Assembly: GCA_963582685.1 (NCBI GenBank) | Contig: CAUZSM010000017.1 | Coordinates: 1 to 21,558, forward strand | DNA: 21,558 nucleotides | From: CAUZSM01 sp963582685 | GTDB taxonomy: Archaea; Thermoplasmatota; Poseidoniia; Poseidoniales; Thalassarchaeaceae | Direction of reading: 5' to 3' | Part shown: one piece after another, positions 6,983 to 16,263 of the stretch | How the letters are laid out: every line of letters starts with the position of its first letter | Numbering within the stretch: the stretch's first letter is position 1 | Made by a program: the position numbers and the translations under genes | Notes under the pieces: generated by a model | What the model was told of the DNA's origin: nothing | What the model saw: the letters and a program-made list of their open reading frames with translations, nothing else | Databases searched by the model: none

Positions 6983-9900
6983 TTAGCGCCGTTTCAGACG
7001 CTCGAGAACCTTGCCCTTCAGAGGCATATTGTGCTCCCAAGCAAACTCCTTCATCACGCGGAGAGCATCCTTCTCCAATTTTGAGTCACCTACAAAGTCG
7101 GTGACCTCAATGATACTGTTTCGTGTGTTTGCCTTGAAGGCGGCAATCGGCTCCTCATTTCGGAATACAATGTACGCCGAACCAAAGCCGAACCGCTCCC
7201 TCAATAACGTAGCGAAGTACGGCAATAGTGGGTCAGAAGGTGGTAGTACAAAGTCACGCATCGGGGTGAGTGAATTTGCTTCTTCCAACATATCCTTCCT
7301 ACCCCAACAGACCTCTTGAGCATCGTCAATCAAGAAGCCCTTGATTAGTGTGTCATCCTCTTCAAATTCATGCAGAACTGCTGATATTTCCTCGGCCTTG
7401 AATGGACTACCAGCTAATTTCTCACACTGCTTCAGCGTTATTACAGGATATTTCTCAACCATTTCGCGCAGGAAATCACGTTTGATATCCCACAACTCTC
7501 TGCCATCCAAGGGGTGTACTGTCCGGAATCCTCCTCGGTAGTCTTGTACCAAGTGCCCAGTTCGAATCAATGGTTGTGCCAGTTTTCGGAACTCAGCACG
7601 CTTCAGCGCATATCTGTCCATGAACACCTTGGGGTCAGAGTGCTCAGCGAAAAAGTTCAGTACATCCTCCAAATCTTCCTCAGGCGGTCTGTTTCTAATC
7701 GATAATAGCCTCTGGAAATGTGAGTACGGAGCCCAGACCTGATGATTGCGAAGATTGGTGCCGAGATGCAACTGATGAGCGGCAGCCATCGACTTCAGGT
7801 CGACGCGGAACATTTCGCAGCGGCCTCTTAGTGCGAAGTTATCACGAATCTCAGCGATGTGGTTCATTGCAATGGTTTCGTTCTCAGCCCTAGTTTCCTG
7901 ATGCAGGTGATGGTGATGAAATAGTGACCGGAGCACAATGTTTCGTGGCCTAGAATCCAACACACCGCCGCGAATAAAGCGGGCACCATCACCCATGCTA
8001 CGGAACCCAATCCGCTCTACTGCGTTGAGGATATTCTGGTCGCAATCGTGAATCGGCTCGCCGTTGAAATTGTGAAGAACGGAAACATCGACCAAAGTGT
8101 CGGTGTAGTTGTCAAGCAGTATCTCAAATGCCTCACAGAATTCATCAAGATAGGCATGCGGGATGTGAATATCCTTGATCTCCAGATAATCATTCACCTT
8201 GTACATCAACACTCTGCCAACTGGGTCAACACCCTTGAACACCGGATAATACCAGCCTTGCTTCAGCACATAGCGCACCTCTTGAATGAACCGCGAACAG
8301 AACGGGTCGGATTGGGTCAGAATGCGTAGGGTCCGGTCCTCTCGAGCTGGTTTCAGCAAGGTTTCTGCATCTACAGGCGTGCACCAGAAGTCAGTCGGGT
8401 CTGGCTGCAGTGCAACCACGCGAGTGATTCTGCCCGATTCCTCAAGGTCGCGCAGAACCTCAGCGAGAATTTCAACTGGGTGGCTGATGTAGTTGCGCAA
8501 CTCATGCAACTTGATTGGTCCAGTCCTGCGGATTAACTCCTCAAGTGAATCTCCGAAGTCCATCGGCTCATACACGTCGTGAATGCGGTGATACAGTGAT
8601 AAAGAGCGCTTGCGATTCGGCAATTCCTCAAACTGCTTGGCGTAAACGAACTGTCGCTCCAAATTACTCAGCGCGTTGCGTGCATCGCGCTGAATATGCT
8701 TGTTTTCCTCGCCCCTAGGCAGATGGCCAAGGATGTCAGAACGCTCTACATTCTCATTTAGTGAAATTTTTTCAAGGAGTTCTTTCTCCATTTCACCATC
8801 TAACCACGGCTCTGGCCGCAGTCCAAGTAGCATCGGAATGCGGTCTTTCGTAGTGTATCCAACTCTGCTGTGCAGAAGACGACCCATCACGAAATCTGGG
8901 TCATGCTTGAGGTCCTTCCAATCCGCGAAACGGAAATTTTTGATTCTGTCGAGCAACTCATGCATTTTTGCGAACATGATGTGGCCTTCATCGAGTGCCG
9001 TTGCAGCATCCGGATAGGACTTGAACGACTTATTGAGTAGAAGATTCTGTAATGCTCGATACTCTACTACTTCCTCCTCACCACCAGTAATGATATGCTC
9101 ATCAACCCTGAGGATGTACTCACCTTCCTCAGTTTGAGTATAGAATCCAATGGAGACTATGTTGCGAACCTCGAGCTCGTGTAGTAATGACTCAATTTGT
9201 GCTGAAGGGAATGGCAGTCTAGCCGCCAACTGCTCGGTGGTCTGAGGTCCCTCAGAACCAAGCATATCCACTATTTTTACCCTTAGACATTCATGTGGGT
9301 CTGATAGGGCCTGTTCACGCCATTTTGTGACTTTGGTTCCATTGTACTTCTCAGCCATCTTGTAGGATAGGCCACCGGTGTACAACTCTCTCATGTCGTC
9401 CATCTTTGCAGCGCCGTGTGATGCCAATACACCCAAAGTTCCGTGGATATCAGCCATCCGCATGCTGAACCATTTGTCATCCACCTGCTCTGAACCGCTG
9501 CCCTTTATCTTGGTGATATCGCCGTTGGCAGCGAGTTCTGTGACCCACTCACGAATGGTACTGACTGGAATATCTCGCAACTTGTATTCGTACAGTGGGT
9601 TGGTCAACTCCCGCTCCAATCCGCCGCCCATCTCCATCAATCGAAGCAAACTGGTTGCATCGGTAGGCGACGAGACTTTGTCATTGTAGTACTTGCTGAG
9701 GGATTCCGCAGTGAGGTCGGTTGCTCGATGCCTGCCTCCGAGCAAACGTTTGAGAATCTCAGGGTCAATATCCTTCACGAGGTAGGCGCGTGTGCGCATA
9801 GAAAGCAAATCCTCGAATGCCGCCATGTAGAGATTCATTCCCAAAGTGGATGGAATATTGACACGGGAGTGGACAATACGCACGTCCTCTTCCTCCATCC

Positions 9901-12328
9901 GGGTGACGAAGTTCTCAAGGTCCTCCATGTCGAGGTCGGTGTGGAATATCTCATTCTGGGCCTCCTTTACCAGTAGCGAGTCGGGTTGTTGGCGGTGCTG
10001 ATTGAATACCTTCTCAGACCGTTGCTGAAACTGTTTAGGAGTAATCTCGTCACCACCGATGCGGCGTGGGATGACGAGGCTCCTGCCGCATACCTCCCGG
10101 AATCTCCTAGCGAAGAGTTGGCTATCCAATAGGTAACGCTGTAGTACCTCATCGCGTTGGTTCTCCTTGAACAGTGGATAGATTTCTGAAGGCGGTACCT
10201 CAATTGAGGTCTTGAACAAGAAGGAATTCTCGTCGAAAGACATCTCAATGACGTTGATATTATTCATTTCAGCAAGTCCAGCCATGAAGTATCCGAGGGC
10301 CATGTTGAATGCCCTACCTCGACAAGTGGTAACGATGTAGGTGGGTACAGGGCTGTTGAGAATCTGCTCAAACAGAATGCGGTCCTTGTTCGGCACCTGG
10401 AATGATGAGATGGTGTGCTCCTCAAGGAATCGTGCTAGTGATTCTGCGACAGGCTGAGACAACCCGTATGCTTTGGTGAGAAGTCTGCGTGGATCCTTAC
10501 GCCTACGGATGGCAACTGCGCTAGCATTGAGCAGGTCCATCACGGCATTCGACAGTTCGCGACTGCGACTCCTTGCCTCTCCAGACCATGAAGGGACTGT
10601 GGGCCGATACCCGGTGACCGGAGTTACAGAGACCCGGCTTGCCTGTATTCTGTGCACACGGTAAGTCGTGCCACCGAGCAGAAACACGTCACCAGAACGG
10701 ATGTTCTGTACGAATGAGGAAGATAATTGCCCGACCATCGTCCCATCTGCAGTGAACACGAGGTAGTTGTTGTCGGGTGCGATTGTTCCGATGTTTGTGT
10801 AGTAGATCATCTGCGCATAGCCACGCTTGCCGATGATATTCTCCTCCCAATCGACCCAAACTCTGCGCTCATCCTCGAGAAGGCTGAGAACTTCGATGAA
10901 ATCATCGTATGGTAAATTGCGGTATGGCCAAGCACCACGAATGAGGCCGTAGACCTCATCCATATCCATTTCACTGGTGATGGTCAAGCCAATGATGAAC
11001 TGTGCGAGCACGTCAAGGCAATTTTCAGGGAATCTCAGCAGGTCCATTTCTCCAGAAAGGATAGCACCCTGCAGTGCTGCTAACTCAAGGAGGTCGTGCG
11101 GTGATGTCGGAAGTAATCGCGCGCGAGGCACTCCACCCACATGGTGTCCTGCTCGTCCGATTCTCTGCAAGGCGGTGGAAATCGAGCCGGGTGAGCCCAA
11201 CTGAATGACCATGTCTACGCTGCCAATGTCTATTCCCAATTCTAGGCTTGAAGAAGTGACTACACAACGTAATTCACCTCGTTTCAGGCGTCTCTCTACA
11301 TCGAGGCGAATCGCCCTATCCATTGAACCGTGGTGGCCTTCAACTCCAGCAACTCCGATGACTCTAAGTTTTTCAGCGATAATCTCAGTCATCTGCCGAG
11401 TATTTGCAAAGACAATTGTGGTAGTATGGGCCTCTACCAATTCCTTGATGACATCCACGTTGTGGTCGAGGAGTTGCTTGATAGGAATCTCACTGAATCT
11501 CTCATGTGGCAGAATGATATCGAGGTCTAGTTCTCTGGAACCACTCACCTTGGCAATATGGACCACATTCGAACTTTCATCATCGAACTTCGGCACCTCG
11601 GAAATTGGCGGCCCTTGCTCATCAGAATCCTCTTTCCTCGCAGGTACGAGGAAGTGTGCGACTTCCTCGAGTGGTTCCATCGTTGCTGAAATGCCAATTC
11701 TTTGCACTGGATTTGCGATAAGAGTGTCGAGAAGAGTGACAGTCAGAGCAAGCAGCGTCCCTCTCTTGGAAGGTACTAGAGAGTGCATCTCGTCGATGAT
11801 GAGCCATTGAAGATCATTCATCAACGGACGAAACTTCTTCGATGCCAAAGCGAGCCCAAGTGATTCAGGTGTGGTAATGAGAATATGCGGTGGCTTACGT
11901 AGCATTTTCTGCCGCTCAGACTGTGGAGTATCGCCAGTACGAAGTCCTACCTTGATCTCCTGCGCACGGTGAGGGAGAAATCGGTCACTAATCTCAGTCA
12001 ATGGCCCGATAAGATTCTTCTGGATATCATTGGCCAAGGCCTTGATTGGAGAGATGTATACACAGTAAACCTGATTCTCCAACTCACCAGCTAATGACTT
12101 GCGAACCAATTGGTCGATGACAGTTAGGAATGCGGTCATTGTCTTTCCAGAACCTGTGGGGGAGCAAAGGAGTAGGTGCTCGCCATCCATGATTGATGGA
12201 ATAGCCATTTTTTGAGGCTCAGTGAAATCAGGAAAAGTGTCGTTGAACCAATCCCTAACTGGCTGTGAAAGACGAGAGAGAATCTCCTCTGCCTCAGTGA
12301 ATGAATCAAGATATACTGTCTTAGCCAT
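6983..12328 (-). CDS. lhr: Very large Lhr-type superfamily 2 helicase
   Basis: 1781 residues, about twice the usual archaeal Lhr core. Helicase motifs are complete: Q-like region and motif I CSPTGSGKT at 55-63, Ia YISPIKALAND at 91-101, TTPESLGLAL at 152-161, motif II DEMH at 179-182, motif III SAT at 214-216, VTSSSLELGIDIGSVDMVIQ around 358-376, and motif VI QRIGRAGH at 388-395 followed by HHVGG typical of Lhr. Residues about 430-870 fit the winged-helix and Lhr-specific domains of the core. The remaining 900 residues are predicted as serial winged-helix segments and two similar beta-rich units, each introduced by an SDP motif (1340-1342 and 1698-1700), resembling the HTH_42/AlkZ-like extension of bacterial long Lhr. 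Lhr proteins are 3'-5' ATP-dependent translocases implicated in DNA repair and replication-fork processing. The ATG at 12328 starts directly before the conserved N-terminus. Confidence 0.92.
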   Translation of the reverse strand: MAKTVYLDSFTEAEEILSRLSQPVRDWFNDTFPDFTEPQKMAIPSIMDGEHLLLCSPTGSGKTMTAFLTVIDQLVRKSLAGELENQVYCVYISPIKALANDIQKNLIGPLTEISDRFLPHRAQEIKVGLRTGDTPQSERQKMLRKPPHILITTPESLGLALASKKFRPLMNDLQWLIIDEMHSLVPSKRGTLLALTVTLLDTLIANPVQRIGISATMEPLEEVAHFLVPARKEDSDEQGPPISEVPKFDDESSNVVHIAKVSGSRELDLDIILPHERFSEIPIKQLLDHNVDVIKELVEAHTTTIVFANTRQMTEIIAEKLRVIGVAGVEGHHGSMDRAIRLDVERRLKRGELRCVVTSSSLELGIDIGSVDMVIQLGSPGSISTALQRIGRAGHHVGGVPRARLLPTSPHDLLELAALQGAILSGEMDLLRFPENCLDVLAQFIIGLTITSEMDMDEVYGLIRGAWPYRNLPYDDFIEVLSLLEDERRVWVDWEENIIGKRGYAQMIYYTNIGTIAPDNNYLVFTADGTMVGQLSSSFVQNIRSGDVFLLGGTTYRVHRIQASRVSVTPVTGYRPTVPSWSGEARSRSRELSNAVMDLLNASAVAIRRRKDPRRLLTKAYGLSQPVAESLARFLEEHTISSFQVPNKDRILFEQILNSPVPTYIVTTCRGRAFNMALGYFMAGLAEMNNINVIEMSFDENSFLFKTSIEVPPSEIYPLFKENQRDEVLQRYLLDSQLFARRFREVCGRSLVIPRRIGGDEITPKQFQQRSEKVFNQHRQQPDSLLVKEAQNEIFHTDLDMEDLENFVTRMEEEDVRIVHSRVNIPSTLGMNLYMAAFEDLLSMRTRAYLVKDIDPEILKRLLGGRHRATDLTAESLSKYYNDKVSSPTDATSLLRLMEMGGGLERELTNPLYEYKLRDIPVSTIREWVTELAANGDITKIKGSGSEQVDDKWFSMRMADIHGTLGVLASHGAAKMDDMRELYTGGLSYKMAEKYNGTKVTKWREQALSDPHECLRVKIVDMLGSEGPQTTEQLAARLPFPSAQIESLLHELEVRNIVSIGFYTQTEEGEYILRVDEHIITGGEEEVVEYRALQNLLLNKSFKSYPDAATALDEGHIMFAKMHELLDRIKNFRFADWKDLKHDPDFVMGRLLHSRVGYTTKDRIPMLLGLRPEPWLDGEMEKELLEKISLNENVERSDILGHLPRGEENKHIQRDARNALSNLERQFVYAKQFEELPNRKRSLSLYHRIHDVYEPMDFGDSLEELIRRTGPIKLHELRNYISHPVEILAEVLRDLEESGRITRVVALQPDPTDFWCTPVDAETLLKPAREDRTLRILTQSDPFCSRFIQEVRYVLKQGWYYPVFKGVDPVGRVLMYKVNDYLEIKDIHIPHAYLDEFCEAFEILLDNYTDTLVDVSVLHNFNGEPIHDCDQNILNAVERIGFRSMGDGARFIRGGVLDSRPRNIVLRSLFHHHHLHQETRAENETIAMNHIAEIRDNFALRGRCEMFRVDLKSMAAAHQLHLGTNLRNHQVWAPYSHFQRLLSIRNRPPEEDLEDVLNFFAEHSDPKVFMDRYALKRAEFRKLAQPLIRTGHLVQDYRGGFRTVHPLDGRELWDIKRDFLREMVEKYPVITLKQCEKLAGSPFKAEEISAVLHEFEEDDTLIKGFLIDDAQEVCWGRKDMLEEANSLTPMRDFVLPPSDPLLPYFATLLRERFGFGSAYIVFRNEEPIAAFKANTRNSIIEVTDFVGDSKLEKDALRVMKEFAWEHNMPLKGKVLERLKRR

Positions 12329-12367
12329 GCTCGTCGACCTGCTATTCGGCCAACAGCGTAACGAAGC

Positions 12368-12375
12368 GATATAAG
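12368..12375 (-). promoter_or_regulatory. Candidate TATA box for lhr
   Basis: The minus strand reads TTCTTATATCGC here, 40-47 bp upstream of the lhr ATG, within the 132-bp gap to the ferredoxin gene. The spacing would allow a leader of roughly 15-20 bases. Nothing else is evident in this gap. Confidence 0.4.
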
Positions 12376-12460
12376 AACAATTGTGTAGTTAGGAAGAAAT
12401 GGGCATAGCGACACCCATCTTTGTTCGTGTCATTCCCACCTTGGTAGAAGTACGGCTGAA

Positions 12461-12772
12461 TCATGCCCAATGTTTGTCCTTGCGCCCCCATCGGCTCACA
12501 GCCTCTGTGCTCGGGCTGATTAGATTCACATCCATCAAAGGTGAATTCCGCGATGTTGGGGGTACTACCATCTCCTTCAGAGCAAAGGTGGGGCAGGAGC
12601 CAATACAGGACAAACATCCGACACATCGATCGTTTAACACGATTACATCTCGCTTACGACGATGCGGTAGGGTGTGCGCTCTTGGCAATAGAGCCTCAAA
12701 TGGGCAGTGCAGGATGCAGAGATCACATCCGGTACAATCCTGTTCATCGATAATGACCATTGACTGACCCAT
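12461..12772 (-). CDS. 2[4Fe-4S] ferredoxin-type protein
   Basis: 103 residues. Two full cluster motifs CxxCxxCxxxCP are seen: C13, C16, C19, C23 (CTGCDLCILHCP) and C50, C53, C56, C60 (CVGCLSCIGSCP). It should carry two low-potential [4Fe-4S] clusters and act as an electron carrier or a small partner subunit. The spacer between the cluster motifs (26 residues, with a basic HRRKRD) is longer than the roughly 18 of clostridial ferredoxins, and a Cys-free tail of about 43 residues follows. The start may be M1 (12772) or M5 (12760). It lies 132 bp upstream of lhr on the same strand and diverges from glyS across about 100 bp. Its redox partner is not visible in the window. Confidence 0.85.
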   Translation of the reverse strand: MGQSMVIIDEQDCTGCDLCILHCPFEALLPRAHTLPHRRKRDVIVLNDRCVGCLSCIGSCPTFALKEMVVPPTSRNSPLMDVNLISPSTEAVSRWGRKDKHWA

Positions 12773-12790
12773 GTACGTTGGAAGTCGCCG

Positions 12791-12805
12791 CAGCCTTTCA
12801 GGCTG
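12791..12805. repeat. Inverted repeat in the ferredoxin-glyS divergent gap
   Basis: CAGCC-TTTCA-GGCTG, two perfect 5-bp arms. It lies 19 bp upstream of the ferredoxin start. It is short enough to be chance; a regulatory role is only a possibility. Confidence 0.25.
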
Positions 12806-12856
12806 TACCTCTGACGGCCACCTCAGCCGAACGGTTGATGGGACTCATGTTGCGCC

Positions 12857-12861
12857 GGAGG
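12857..12861 (+). promoter_or_regulatory. Shine-Dalgarno for glyS
   Basis: GGAGG stands 11 bp before the GTG at 12873 and 14 bp before the GTG at 12876, with a further GGGG close to the start. It marks translation beginning here rather than at the upstream ATG at 12771. Confidence 0.4.
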
Positions 12862-12875
12862 ACTGGGGTAGCGTG

Positions 12876-14600
12876 GTGAGTGAAGACGTCGTACGGCTAG
12901 ATTCGCTCATTGGCCTGTTACGCCGAAGAGGAATTATCCACCCTGCATTTGAGATTCATGGAGGCATTTCTGGTCTCTACGACTTCGGGCCAGTGGGTGG
13001 CCGATTACGACGCAGGGTTGCGACTGCTTGGCTGGAGCATTGGGCACGGCATGGTGACATTGTCGAAATCAACAGCCCTACCCTGACGCCGGAGTCTGTT
13101 CTAGTCGCAAGTGGTCACGTCGGTGAATTCAACGACCATATGTCGGAATGCGACGCTTGTGGGGCCGCATTCCGTTCAGACCAACTGCTTGAGGACATCC
13201 ATCCTAATCCCGACTCGCTTGGCTGCGAGGAACTCGATGCACTGATTGCAGCAAACGATGTCGCCTGCCCCGGCTGCGGGAAATCGGTCTGGCAATCTGC
13301 TCGGCCAATGAATCTGATGTTCAGCACCAACATTGGCTCAATGAAGTCGAGCAAGCCCGCATACATGCGTCCTGAAACTGCTCAGGGCATGTTCATGCTA
13401 TTCCCATCGTTGTATCGTCACTTCCGCAATCGACTGCCTTTTGGTGCTATGCAAACAGGCAAGGGATACCGCAATGAAATCAGCCCACGACAAGGTATGA
13501 TTCGCCTGAGGGAGTTCAACATGGCTGAGTTGGAGTATTTCATTGACCCAGAGGTTACACCATCGCATGACTTCTCAAAATGGGATAGCACCCCATTTTC
13601 TTTGGTTCCAGACCCAAGGGGCTCCCATCCAGAGGCCTGTGAGATGACCATAGGGGCAGCGTGTGCAGATGGTATCGTCCGCCATTCGACTGTTGGCTGG
13701 TTCATGGCTTGGACTTGGGATTTCCTTGTCGGGATCGGCATTGATGCAGCGCGCATCCGATTCCGTCAGCACGAGGGCACTGAAATGGCTCACTACGCAA
13801 GTGATTGCTGGGACTGTGAAATTGACGGCTCTTACGGCTGGATCGAATGTGTTGGAATCGCACACCGTGGATGCTACGACCTGCAAGCGCACGAGGATGC
13901 AACTGGTTCTACCAGTCTTCGGGCTTGGCGCCCATTTGACGAGGCACGAGTCGTGGATCGGGAGGAATTGGCTCCTGTTGGCGCGGTGATTGGTCCGGCT
14001 TTCCGAGACCAAGCGGGGGCGGTGTCCGCTGCCCTGGCCGCACTTGAGCAGATGCCGGAAGGCTTGCCATTCGACCTCACACTAGAGGATGGCTCGACCG
14101 TCAGCATCGAGGAGAATATGGTTGAACAACAAAGGGTCCAGACTACTGAACACGGCGAGTGGTTCATCCCTCATGTCGTCGAGCCGGCTTTCGGACTTGA
14201 CCGAATCATCTGGCATGTGTTGGACCATGCATTTGAGCAGACTGAGAAGGGTGGTGAAAGTTACACCTACCTGCATCTGCATGAGGATATTGCACCGATT
14301 GATGTAGTCGTACTGCCTTTGATGGAGAAGGACGGAATGGACGGAATGGCTGCTGAAATCCATTCAAAACTGTGTCAGTCAGGCAGATTAGCCTCCTACT
14401 ACGATGGGTCTGGCTCCATAGGTCGTCGCTACGCCCGGGCTGACGAAATCGGTGTGCCGTGGGCTATCACTGTCGACCATGACAGCATGGGAGATGGAAC
14501 TGTCACGCTACGGCGCAGGGACGACGGAGAGCAGGTGAGGATGAGTGTGGATGATGCTGTCGAGAGACTGCTGATGGGGAATGTTGGTTCCGCATTCTGA
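12876..14600 (+). CDS. glyS: Glycyl-tRNA synthetase (archaeal/eukaryotic alpha2 type)
   Basis: 574 residues from a GTG (the adjoining GTG at 12873 adds one). Class II synthetase that charges tRNA(Gly). The N-terminus SEDVVRLDSLIGLLRRRG is followed by PAFEIHGGISGLYDFGPVG (24-41), a hallmark of this type. A zinc knuckle is suggested by CDAC (92-95) and CPGC (131-134). RPETAQGMF at 165-173, motif 2 YRNEISPRQGMIRLREF at 198-214, and motif 3 EPAFGLDRI at 436-444 are intact; the C-terminal anticodon-binding domain begins near 472 (APIDVVVLPL). The open frame extends upstream to 12771, but those 35 residues do not resemble the family. rfcL follows after 51 bp on the same strand with no clear promoter between, so the two may be cotranscribed. 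Confidence 0.95.
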   Translation: MSEDVVRLDSLIGLLRRRGIIHPAFEIHGGISGLYDFGPVGGRLRRRVATAWLEHWARHGDIVEINSPTLTPESVLVASGHVGEFNDHMSECDACGAAFRSDQLLEDIHPNPDSLGCEELDALIAANDVACPGCGKSVWQSARPMNLMFSTNIGSMKSSKPAYMRPETAQGMFMLFPSLYRHFRNRLPFGAMQTGKGYRNEISPRQGMIRLREFNMAELEYFIDPEVTPSHDFSKWDSTPFSLVPDPRGSHPEACEMTIGAACADGIVRHSTVGWFMAWTWDFLVGIGIDAARIRFRQHEGTEMAHYASDCWDCEIDGSYGWIECVGIAHRGCYDLQAHEDATGSTSLRAWRPFDEARVVDREELAPVGAVIGPAFRDQAGAVSAALAALEQMPEGLPFDLTLEDGSTVSIEENMVEQQRVQTTEHGEWFIPHVVEPAFGLDRIIWHVLDHAFEQTEKGGESYTYLHLHEDIAPIDVVVLPLMEKDGMDGMAAEIHSKLCQSGRLASYYDGSGSIGRRYARADEIGVPWAITVDHDSMGDGTVTLRRRDDGEQVRMSVDDAVERLLMGNVGSAF

Positions 14601-14651
14601 GCACCGACTCTTTCTCAATGTTCAAGAAGCGTCGTCCTACTAAGGTTGGCG

Positions 14652-16262
14652 ATGGCTGATTCCGCCGAAGGGGCCGAGCAGGTCGAGGACTGGACTGAGC
14701 GCTACCGCCCCAAGTCCGAAAGACACCTTGAGGGAAATGAAGCCCAACGAAAGCGGATTCGACAATGGTTGCAGCAATGGAGCGAGGGAAAACCGCAGAA
14801 AGTAGGCATACTCCTAACCGGGCCGCCTGGAGTCGGCAAGACCAGTATCGCTCACGCCATTGCCGCCGATATGGGGTGGGATGTGATTGAACTCAATGCA
14901 TCGGATGATCGTAATGCTGCGGCCCTTCGTAGAGCGGCCACAAGCGGTGCCACACACTTTACCTTCGGGCTCGATGGATCCTTCTCCACTGATGAGTCTA
15001 GGCATTCTCTCATCCTGATAGATGAGGTTGATCACCTCGGAGGCTCATTCAGAGCCGCCTCAGAGAAAAGAATCTCCAACACTATCGCCGCTCGCTCGGA
15101 AGATGAGGACGATGTGAATGAATTGCGAGGCGATACCGGGGGTAAGGCAGAGTTGCTCCGGTTGCTGCAAATCACCAAACAACCGGTTATCCTCACTTGT
15201 AATGACCCGATGCGATTGTGGGGTCGAGGTAGAGGTTGGCGTTCGGCGCGAGATCGATTCTCACGACTTGCTGAAATCATCCAATTCCGCAGGGCTTCGC
15301 CGACAGCACTTCGCAGAATCGCTAATCGAGTTATAGCCGCTGAGGACATTACTGCCGACTCCAGCGCTGTCGACCGTTTGGTCAGCGCTAATCCCGGTGA
15401 TATCCGCGCGTTGGTTCGTGACCTTCAGGCAATAGCGGCAACCTCTGACCACATGGATACTGATGCAGTGGTTTCTCAAGTCTCCATAGGTGTTCGAGAC
15501 CTGCAGATTGACCTATTTCCAGGTCTAGACCAACTGTATCGCATTCAAACAGCACAGGAGGCTGTAGAACTAGGCAGAATCCTCGACAAATCTCCGGAGG
15601 AACTGGTCGCATGGGTTGCATGGAATAATGCCTCCATCTTTCGCGAACGCGCCAATCAGGCGCGCGGTGTGCAAACTCTTGCAGCAGCAGACCAAGCATT
15701 GTTCGTGAGATTCACCAATCTTGCATATCGCTCATCGTATTGGGGTGGTAATCTGGGGGCACTTGCAGCCAATATCGCATCAGATGAGGTACCACCGGAC
15801 CGAATTTCGCTGAACTTTCCCGAATTCCTCCGTCGCGGCAATGAGCCGTGGCGACGCGGCTCAATAGTCGAGAGATTGGCTGAAACCTGCGGTGCCAGTC
15901 AGCAGGCGGTGCGTGAGGAATTGTGGCCGCCGCTGCGCGCTGTCTCTTCAAAAGCGATTGGAGCGCGTCCTCGGGACTTCTCGCTATCCTTGGCGCTCAA
16001 TCTATCGGCAGAAGATCATCTCGCACTGCACGGACTTCCAGCAAGCGCCGTCAAATCGAAGGAGATTGCCGCAGCCTACGAAGCCGCATGGATTGAGACT
16101 AATTCCGGAGTTCTCGACGACCTCGCTGAGTTGATGGATGAGCCAGAAGAACAACCAGAAGAAGAGCCGGTTGAACAGGTGGAGGACGAGGAGGCGAGTG
16201 CGCAGGGTGAAGATGAACAAGACAAAGCGGCTGACGGTCAAACTCGGTTAGACCTGTTCTGA
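14652..16262 (+). CDS. rfcL: Replication factor C large subunit
   Basis: 536 residues from ATG 14652 (a TTG six bases earlier is also possible). RfcL with the small subunit loads the PCNA clamp at primer-template junctions. The N-terminal WTERYRPKS is typical. AAA+ motifs: Walker A GPPGVGKT at 57-64, LNASDDRN at 81-88, Walker B LILIDEVDHL at 120-129, sensor 1 LTCNDP at 181-186. An acidic insert (SEDEDDVNELRGD) lies between Walker B and sensor 1. The C-terminus carries a long Glu/Asp-rich linker and ends in QTRLDLF, a PIP-like motif for PCNA binding at the extreme end as in other archaeal RfcL. The gene converges on trkH with one base between the stops. Confidence 0.95.
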   Translation: MADSAEGAEQVEDWTERYRPKSERHLEGNEAQRKRIRQWLQQWSEGKPQKVGILLTGPPGVGKTSIAHAIAADMGWDVIELNASDDRNAAALRRAATSGATHFTFGLDGSFSTDESRHSLILIDEVDHLGGSFRAASEKRISNTIAARSEDEDDVNELRGDTGGKAELLRLLQITKQPVILTCNDPMRLWGRGRGWRSARDRFSRLAEIIQFRRASPTALRRIANRVIAAEDITADSSAVDRLVSANPGDIRALVRDLQAIAATSDHMDTDAVVSQVSIGVRDLQIDLFPGLDQLYRIQTAQEAVELGRILDKSPEELVAWVAWNNASIFRERANQARGVQTLAAADQALFVRFTNLAYRSSYWGGNLGALAANIASDEVPPDRISLNFPEFLRRGNEPWRRGSIVERLAETCGASQQAVREELWPPLRAVSSKAIGARPRDFSLSLALNLSAEDHLALHGLPASAVKSKEIAAAYEAAWIETNSGVLDDLAELMDEPEEQPEEEPVEQVEDEEASAQGEDEQDKAADGQTRLDLF

Positions 16263-16263
16263 A

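Noticed and set aside
12342..12626. 94-codon minus-strand frame across the ferredoxin tail and the gap to lhr
   Set aside because: Overlaps the ferredoxin gene, irregular composition, no domain; the ferredoxin frame itself is intact so no frameshift is needed.
12771..12875. N-terminal extension of glyS to the ATG at 12771
   Set aside because: 35 residues without family similarity, overlapping the ferredoxin start; GTG at 12876 with upstream GGAGG matches the family start.
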